Source: Periconia sp. R9002 (lineage: Eukaryota; Ascomycota; Dothideomycetes; Pleosporales; Periconiaceae). Taken from it: 24,416 nt of DNA. The position numbers and the translations under genes were made by a program. The notes beneath the pieces were generated by a model. That model worked only from the letters and a program-made list of their open reading frames with translations. It made no database searches and was not told where the DNA came from. Below, one piece after another: positions 18,961 to 24,416 of the stretch. The stretch spans positions 1 through 24,416 of the forward strand of contig JAMAHW010000178.1 of assembly GCA_023627715.1 (NCBI GenBank). Reading direction: 5' to 3'. Each line of letters begins with the position of its first letter. Within the stretch, counting starts at the first letter, position 1.

Positions 18961-21126
18961 ATGAGGGTCCCTTTCTTACCCATGCTGGCTATGGCTAGCT
19001 TTACCTTCGGGAACGAAGACACCAAGAAACCGAACATAGTTTTTATCATGTCAGATGATCAGGATCGCCGGCTCAACTCACTTGATTATATGCCTGCCTT
19101 GCAACGTGAGCTGGTTGCAAAAGGTGTTGAGTTTGAGAATCACTATGGTACTGTTAGCAACTGTTGTCCATCCCGAGCAAGTTTGTTACGAGGACAAGCT
19201 GCTCACAACACTAACATTACGCATGTTCGGCCTCCCGGGTACGTTATACAATATTGAGCATCTGTACTCTAGCTGAATATCACGATAGAGGGAACTACGA
19301 TAAGTGGCGGTTTGCAGGAGAAGATAAGAATTATCTGCCACATTGGATCAAACGAGCAGGGTACAGAGCTGAGTGTAAGTATTACTCCTTATAAATGTAA
19401 CATGTAGACTAGACTAATGCAAGGCTAGATGTAGGAAAATTTCTTAATGGCTACAGTCAGGTCAATTATCATATTCCGCCCAAAGGCTGGGATCACGTAG
19501 ATGCTCTTGTAAGCTTCCCTTGGTTTTGATAGATTCATGTTGATGCTCTTGGGAATGTGTTCTGATAAGATTCAGCTCGAACCATACATCAATGACTACA
19601 ACAATGTTGTAATGTCACAAAATGGCGAACGCCCGATTCAGTATCGTGGATTCCACAGTAACGATGTTGTAAGAATCAAAGCGTAAGTGTATCTTTTAGC
19701 ACCCCTACTTTCTTTATTGCTCATCTGGAATATAATCGATCGGCTAGAGAGACTTATCGATGAGGAATCTCCTTTTTTTTTAGCTATCACGCCTTATGCG
19801 CCACATGTATCTGGCAAGAGCCCCCCCACACCTCAAGCCCGCCATGCAGACAAATTCGCCGACTCAAGCACTCCTCGGTTCGCTAATTGGAACCCGTCCG
19901 ATGAGATCCAAAGTGGCAAGAGTGTTTTTATAAGGACTTTCGAAAAAATGGACGCAAAGGCAGTAGAAACGGCGGATAGGCTATATCGCGCGCGACTGCA
20001 GGCCATACAAGGAGTGGACGAGATTATCGAGGATGTTATCTCCAAACTCGAGGAAAAAGGACAACTAGATAATACCTATGGTCAGTATGGCGTTATCGAA
20101 ATGTGATGTAGATCTAACTATACTAGTCATCTTCACTACGGACAATGGATATCATATAGGAGCACACAGGCTTCCTGCTGGAAAGGCACTTCCATATATC
20201 CAGGACACGAATCTCCCACTTGTCGTTCGAGGTCCAGGAATGCCACAAGGAGTCAAGTCTAAAGTCGCAAGTGCCCATCTGGATTTTGCTCCTACATTCT
20301 TGGATATCATGGGGGCACCCCAAGAAGAATGGCCAGAGATACTTGACGGACGAAGTTTACTGCGGGACTGGAGAGATCCGACCCCTACGGAAAAGCTTCA
20401 GGTCGGTTCAGCTAAAGAGATTATTAACATCGAGTTCTGGGGAGACAAGATCGTCGAAATACCTGAGTACAACGGATTGTTAGACAACAACACCTACAAG
20501 ACCCTCCGTATTGTTTCTGAAGAAAGCTCTTGGATGTTCGTTAAGTGGTGCACCAATGAGATGGAGCTTTACAACACCACTGTGAGTCTGACCCGTTCGA
20601 TCATTTCTGCGATACTTACTTAACACAGGCCGACCCATGGGAGATTCATAATCTGGCACGCGGGAATGTTACTAGCGAGCATCAACGGCTCATCAATCGT
20701 CTTAACGCTATTTTGATGGTCACAAAATCGTGCACCAAGAACTCATGTCGAGATCCCTGGTCAGCACTACAACCCCCGAATTGCAAGGAAACAGTAGGAT
20801 CGCTCACGGCTGCAATGTCTGCTGAGTATGACGATTTCTTCAAGAAAATACCAGAGATTCATTTTAGGAAATGTATGCATTATCAAAGTGAGCAAAATGA
20901 GATGCCATTCTACCCCGCAGGAGCCGAGAACGATCTCGGAAAAGCGTTTAGGCAGCCGACGGACAACTGGATATCCTCGGACCCAGGAAATCAAACAGTC
21001 CCTGCAAATCCAAAGCCAGCAGGTGGCCTCGAGCAGCGACATGCCTCGATTGAAGATCTTATGGCTAATACCCATGTATTGACTGCCCAGGAGACTGGTC
21101 CATTGGTGGCAAATACTGTAGAGTAA
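18961..21126 (+). CDS. Secreted arylsulfatase 4 (GNS-like, paralogue of sulfatase 1)
   Basis: The ATG at 18961 is followed by a signal peptide of about 17 residues. Proposed exons: 18961-19238, 19289-19374, 19429-19508, 19576-19682, 19752-20080, 20127-20581 and 20629-21126, giving about 610 residues. The metal-binding SDDQD is at 31-35. CCPSR at 68-72 has C68 as the formylglycine precursor. PGGNYDKW, EYVGKFLNG, TPYAPH, TTDNGYHIGAHR and RGPGMPQG follow in family order. Three introns (after PG, within EY, within TY-V) match those of sulfatase 1 exactly, and its second exon has the same 86-nt length. The remaining three introns are unique. Intron 4 lacks an AG where homology expects one (near 19730). 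The frame-keeping AG at 19750-19751 drops about six residues, so splicing there is uncertain. Role as for sulfatase 1: extracellular sulfate-ester hydrolysis. Confidence 0.87.
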
Positions 21127-21739
21127 TGCGACAGGACGTTCGCAGTAAATGCAGTAAATGCAGTGGGATGATTTGGCGGAATTTTGGTGGTAGAACATGG
21201 GTAGTAATAGAAGCATGGCAGAGAGCTGCTAATGGATTGCGGAAGGGTTTGAGCTTACCTATGATGCTACGTGTGAAGTCAAAATACTTTCGTTTGAGAT
21301 TGTTAAGTTCCATCATGTATGGCACTATCATATCTGTCTAAGTAGAGATTGCGACACTCAACATGTGTTTAAGAAAATAGACAGAGTCGTTATTTCATAT
21401 GGCTTAATGCTCTTTTCCTATAATATCTCGCTGAAGGCAACGAACATCATATAGCTTATATTTGGTATCTGTCTATCTGTTATGAAACACTGCTCTAATC
21501 TAGACAATTTGGTATAGTTTTTGGGCGCGCTGCACCCTCTATCTTTCATAACAACAAGACAAAGGATCTTAAGCGTAGAGATATCAATTTTGTTCTTATT
21601 ATTTGTTATAGATGGTGGATATATACGGCTTCAAGTGTTGGAGTCGCATGCTAGCTAGTTTTAGGCCTTTGTCTGACTTACAAGCACCAAAGCGCAAGTA
21701 TCTGGCCCTGCGTCGTGAGATAGCAGTCTCTCAAACGCG
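21127..21739. other. Non-coding AT-rich region
   Basis: 613 bp downstream of sulfatase 4. It contains a duplicated GCAGTAAAT unit near 21144-21162 and AT-rich sequence. No gene or transposon motif is recognised. Confidence 0.5.
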
Positions 21740-22309
21740 ATGATGCAAAACGCAAGCTCTCATTTCTGTTTTAATCCCGCAAGCACACCGACGAGCAAGA
21801 GGAGAACTGCGTCGTTGAAGCTTGCTCTCCGTGTAGATTATAGTCGGTCACCCCGGCCGCCGCCTCAACCCATTCCGCCGCAGACCTTCCCCGCACCGCT
21901 CCACTGGCCAGCGAAGTTCTCCTTCAGCCCTTCCCATCCATTTAGCTCAGAACAACCCCACGTAGCCTCCCAGGGCTGGCCTCCATGTCTTGGAGCAGAC
22001 GCCCACCAAGAGGACGTGCTGCTCACCAGCATCGATCCCAGGTACCTAGACCTCTGCAAGACCAGCGTGACTTCTTCGTGCTCTTGGGTGGCCGGTGACC
22101 AGAACGCCTGGCTGCACTCTTCCGTCACGTCGTCTGTCGTGGAGTCGTGGCGCCCGGCAGACGAGCAGTTCGACCAGAAGACAGGCAACGCTGCGATAGC
22201 TGCGCAGATAGACAGGCTGGAAAGCACAATGACCACAGCCATCCAGGAGCTCAGGAAGGCTCTTCGGGGTGTGAGCAGAGGAAGCGCCGGCGCGAAGAGA
22301 CACCCGTAA
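21740..22309 (+). CDS. Hypothetical GC-rich ORF, 189 residues
   Basis: The ATG at 21740 opens 189 codons. I recognise no family. The N-terminal half is rich in Pro and Ser, with a short basic KRR. The C-terminal third (from about residue 145) is an amphipathic, coiled-coil-like helix (QIDRLESTMTTAIQELRKAL). The DNA from about 21840 to 22390 is clearly richer in G and C than its surroundings, suggesting a different origin. A long antisense frame also exists, as is common in GC-rich DNA. The ORF stops 1 codon before a frame that runs into the SDR remnant. It may be a gene fragment captured by the element or non-coding. Confidence 0.3.
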   Translation: MMQNASSHFCFNPASTPTSKRRTASLKLALRVDYSRSPRPPPQPIPPQTFPAPLHWPAKFSFSPSHPFSSEQPHVASQGWPPCLGADAHQEDVLLTSIDPRYLDLCKTSVTSSCSWVAGDQNAWLHSSVTSSVVESWRPADEQFDQKTGNAAIAAQIDRLESTMTTAIQELRKALRGVSRGSAGAKRHP

Positions 22310-23206
22310 GAGTATGTGAAGTTGGCATCGGTCGCCTTAGTGTCCAGTGGACGGGCTGCGCCTGCTGGGGGCAAGGGGATCGGGAAGGTAAGCAATGCCC
22401 ACTTTCTCACTGATACCATTCCAACTCACAACTCTTAAGGCCATAGCTGTACAGTTCGCTCTCGCAGGAGCTACAAATATTACTATCACAGGCCGGGAAT
22501 CGACTGCACTGGAAACAGCCAAATCTAAAGTTGAGACTCAATCGCCCGACTGCACTGTGACGACAGTGGCAGCAGGCGTGACTGATGAAGGCGCCGTGGA
22601 GTTGATTTTTGCTGCGCTCGCTACAGGCCCACCACCAGACGTACTTGTCAATAATGCAGGAGTCAATAGTGACTTCAACATCGCCGATTCAGATTCTGCC
22701 ATGTAGTGGCGTGATTGGGAAATCGACGTTAAAGGGACATACCTCTGCACCAGGGCCTATTTGAGATTATTGAACGGCAAGCCTGGAACCATAATCAACG
22801 TCTCGACAAGCATATCGGACTCCGTCGTGCCGAATATGAGTAGCTACGCGACATCCAAGATGGCGGTAAACCGCTTTACCGAGTGGTGCAGCTAGAATTT
22901 GGAACTCAGGGTGTACGCTGTCTAGCATTCCACCCTGGGGGTGTCGCAAGCACAGGAATAGGTCAGAGAGCCCTACTCCAATTCAGGGGTACCTTGTTAG
23001 ACACCCCAAAATTGGCCGCGGGAACTGCACTCTACCTTAGTACCCACGAAGCAAGTTACTTGGATGGGCGCATGGTGTTCGCGGACTGGAATTTAGAAGA
23101 ACTTGAGAAACAGAAGGACTCAATTGTGAGCGGTAACCTTCTTGTTTATCGCATCAACTATGGACCGTTGATAAGCACGGAGATAGTGGAACTACCTCCA
23201 AAATAG
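22310..23206 (+). pseudogene. Short-chain dehydrogenase/reductase, broken
   Basis: A Rossmann-type SDR remnant. The nucleotide-binding start is degenerate (VALVSSGRAAP...GKGIGK), followed by a 52-nt intron (22388-22439) and AIAVQFALAGATNITITGRE. Then come NNAG, INVSTSIS and the catalytic YATSK (YxxxK) with MAVNRF. An in-frame TAG at 22704-22706 interrupts the segment before WRDWEIDVKGTY. A one-base loss near 22884-22887 shifts the frame, which resumes as VQLEFGTQGVRCLAFHPGGV and runs to 23206 with a typical SDR C-terminus. No start codon is evident. Intact relatives are NAD(P)-dependent oxidoreductases. It is not obviously part of the sulfatase pathway. Confidence 0.8.
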
Positions 23207-23859
23207 GTATTGCTTTTGCTGCTAACTGTACGTCAAAGCGCGGATGATATGAACAGATCGGCTAACTGAACTTCCCAATAATTCTACCGTACTGGGTACC
23301 TAAACTATTTATTAGTATAAATGTTACATCCGTCCGATAGATTATCATATCATATGCCCATTGATGCCATCCGCCAGTTTCTAATTTTCCGTGAGACTAG
23401 CCGTGCAGAAGTCCTTCGGATCTTCCAATCCCGATAGATCCCATTAACAGCGGAGATGCCAAACAATTGGCCCAAAGCCATTTCGAGCCAAATCAATGTT
23501 GGGGACGCTGGGGAGTACATGATCCTTGAAGCAGGCCTTCTTGCTATATAATCACGTTCACTGCATGCTCAGGGAGGAGGGAACAATTGCAACATCCTGC
23601 AAAAATATCGGTGTGAAGAAAGACAAGGAGATTCGGGTGTTGACTATACCTCTACAGAGGGCGCACTTGACATACGTCAAGGGCCACTTCCTCCCATGCA
23701 TTGGAATTCATTCCACAAGATGTGGCGTACAAACTACATCAATTCTCATATGCCAAAGGTCTGGTCAAAGGTTATACGTTTTCTTACGTAAAAGAGCGAA
23801 ATGTAGCTTAAGGTCTTATATAAATCGGCTGCATGACAACTGAAATCCATCGCTGTGGT
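23207..23859. other. Non-coding right arm
   Basis: About 650 bp between the SDR remnant and the pogo N-terminal fragment. The 105-codon open frame at 23526-23843 shows no recognisable domain. It reads as decayed sequence. Confidence 0.45.
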
Positions 23860-24207
23860 CATCACCATGCGACTCGGCCCTTATGGCGTCGAAGAAACTG
23901 TGGAAACCCAGCTGTAGGAGACAAGACCCCCAGCAATAAACGAAGCGAAGTGTTAATTCATCACCGTAGTAGGCGGAAGGCGGCGGTCAGTAATCTCTTT
24001 GATAACTTTTATCATGACATGATTTTGATAAAGGACCAACTTATACTGATTATGAATAGATGTTTTCCTACTCATCTGTCGACGTTGGTCCCTCGGCGCG
24101 AGCGTACGTCGCTCAACATGGTGGATTCGCGCAATACCCGCATGCGTATCTTGTCCACCAACTCTACAAGAATCAATATATGCAATAGCATCGTCAATAG
24201 CTGTCAT
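23860..24207 (-). pseudogene. pogo/Fot1-type transposase, N-terminal fragment
   Basis: The ATG at 24207 (minus strand), about 107 bp inside the right TIR, starts an 84-residue frame. It matches the N-terminal helix-turn-helix (psq-like) part of fungal pogo transposases: a start with AIDDAIAYI, an IARIHHVERRTLAPR stretch in place of the second helix region, a Q-rich YKL segment, then ITDRRLPPT. After the stop at 23953-23955 the same frame continues as HFASFIAGGLVSYSWVST, matching the following CENP-B-type segment, and then a shift leads to FLRRHKGRVAW. It is a decayed copy without the DDE catalytic domain. Its position makes it the best candidate for the element's original transposase gene. 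Confidence 0.75.
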
Positions 24208-24313
24208 ATTAGACGAGTTAAGATGTTCTGAAACACAAGCAATATTCAGGTGGGGTGCGCGACCCGTGCCACACTAACTAAGTACATATGTAGTTACGTT
24301 AGTACCACTTAGG

Positions 24314-24416
24314 ACTGTTGAGACGCGGTCACGTGACTGGATGATTGGAAGCTATATAGTCCGTCCGGTTCCCTGAGTCGGACCTCAATCAATCAAGCAC
24401 TTACTCCCACTTCATA
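24314..24416. repeat. Right terminal inverted repeat
   Basis: Inverted partner of 1-103 with only two transition differences. It ends with CCCACTTCA followed by TA. The pogo N-terminal fragment starts about 107 bp inside it at 24207, a spacing typical of a transposase gene next to its own terminal repeat. Confidence 0.97.
24328..24337. promoter_or_regulatory. Palindrome GTCACGTGAC in the right TIR
   Basis: Mirror copy of the palindrome at 80-89, unchanged although transitions occur close by in the repeat. Possible transposase or bHLH-type binding site. Confidence 0.5.

Larger units (their letters stand above)
1..24416. mobile_element. TIR-bounded large cargo transposon (about 24.4 kb)
   Basis: The two ends of the window are inverted copies of one 103-bp sequence and enclose decayed transposase fragments in both arms and a metabolic gene cluster in the centre. 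Seen directly: the terminal repeats, a TA dinucleotide at each extreme end, and pogo/Fot1-type transposase fragments. Known: pogo/Fot1 elements duplicate a TA target and carry inverted repeats, and they are usually a few kilobases long. Inferred: a giant, now non-autonomous cargo element. It does not look like a Starship, because no tyrosine-recombinase (DUF3435) captain gene is visible and the ends are long TIRs. Flanking genomic sequence is needed to prove the boundaries. Confidence 0.75.

Noticed and set aside
21865..22419. 184-codon antisense frame in the GC-rich island
   Set aside because: Probably a consequence of high GC; overlaps the sense ORF and the SDR start.
23526..23843. 105-codon frame in the right arm
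   Set aside because: No recognisable motif; surrounding DNA looks decayed.
1..24416. Starship-type element
   Set aside because: No DUF3435/tyrosine-recombinase captain ORF is visible near either end, and the boundaries are 103-bp TIRs.
1..24416. tRNA, rRNA or CRISPR features
   Set aside because: No cloverleaf, rRNA-like or regularly spaced repeat structure was noticed, and a fungal context makes CRISPR implausible.

Overview
The window looks like one complete mobile element from a filamentous ascomycete (Pezizomycotina type). Its first 103 bases and last 103 bases are near-perfect inverted copies of each other (2 mismatches), and they coincide with the two ends of the window. Short 45-98 nt spliceosomal introns, a Zn2Cys6 regulator, pogo/Fot1-type transposase fragments and an OrsD-type zinc-finger fragment point to a fungal genome. 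Both ends carry TA at the extreme edge, which would fit a TA target duplication of a Tc1/mariner-pogo element, but the flanking DNA is not visible.

The outer parts are decayed transposon DNA. The left arm (1-3200) holds a truncated OrsD-like zinc-finger ORF, the C-terminal part of a pogo transposase and non-coding sequence. The right arm (21127-24416) holds a GC-rich orphan ORF, a broken short-chain dehydrogenase and the N-terminal part of a pogo transposase lying about 100 bp inside the right terminal repeat. No intact transposase is visible, so the element is now non-autonomous or dead unless a transposase acts in trans.

The middle (3201-21126) is a compact catabolic cluster: secreted GNS-like arylsulfatase 1 (-), MFS sugar transporter (-), cytosolic bacterial-type sulfatase 2 (+), Zn2Cys6 transcription factor (+, apparently broken), secreted GH3 beta-glycosidase (-), secreted sulfatase 3 (+, one in-frame stop) and secreted GNS-like arylsulfatase 4 (+). 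The inferred logic is that extracellular sulfatases and the GH3 enzyme strip sulfate and sugar from a sulfated glycan or glycoconjugate, the MFS carrier imports the product, and the cytosolic sulfatase completes desulfation. This resembles a fungal counterpart of a bacterial polysaccharide-utilisation locus.

A shared CGG-rich motif (TCGGCAGTCGGYCGG and close variants) occurs in the intergenic regions serving the structural genes: before sulfatase 1, between transporter and sulfatase 2, between GH3 and sulfatase 3, and before sulfatase 4. It is a good candidate operator for the Zn2Cys6 regulator. The most interesting reading is a TIR-bounded transposon of about 24 kb that carries a co-regulated sulfated-glycan catabolic cassette, now partly eroded.
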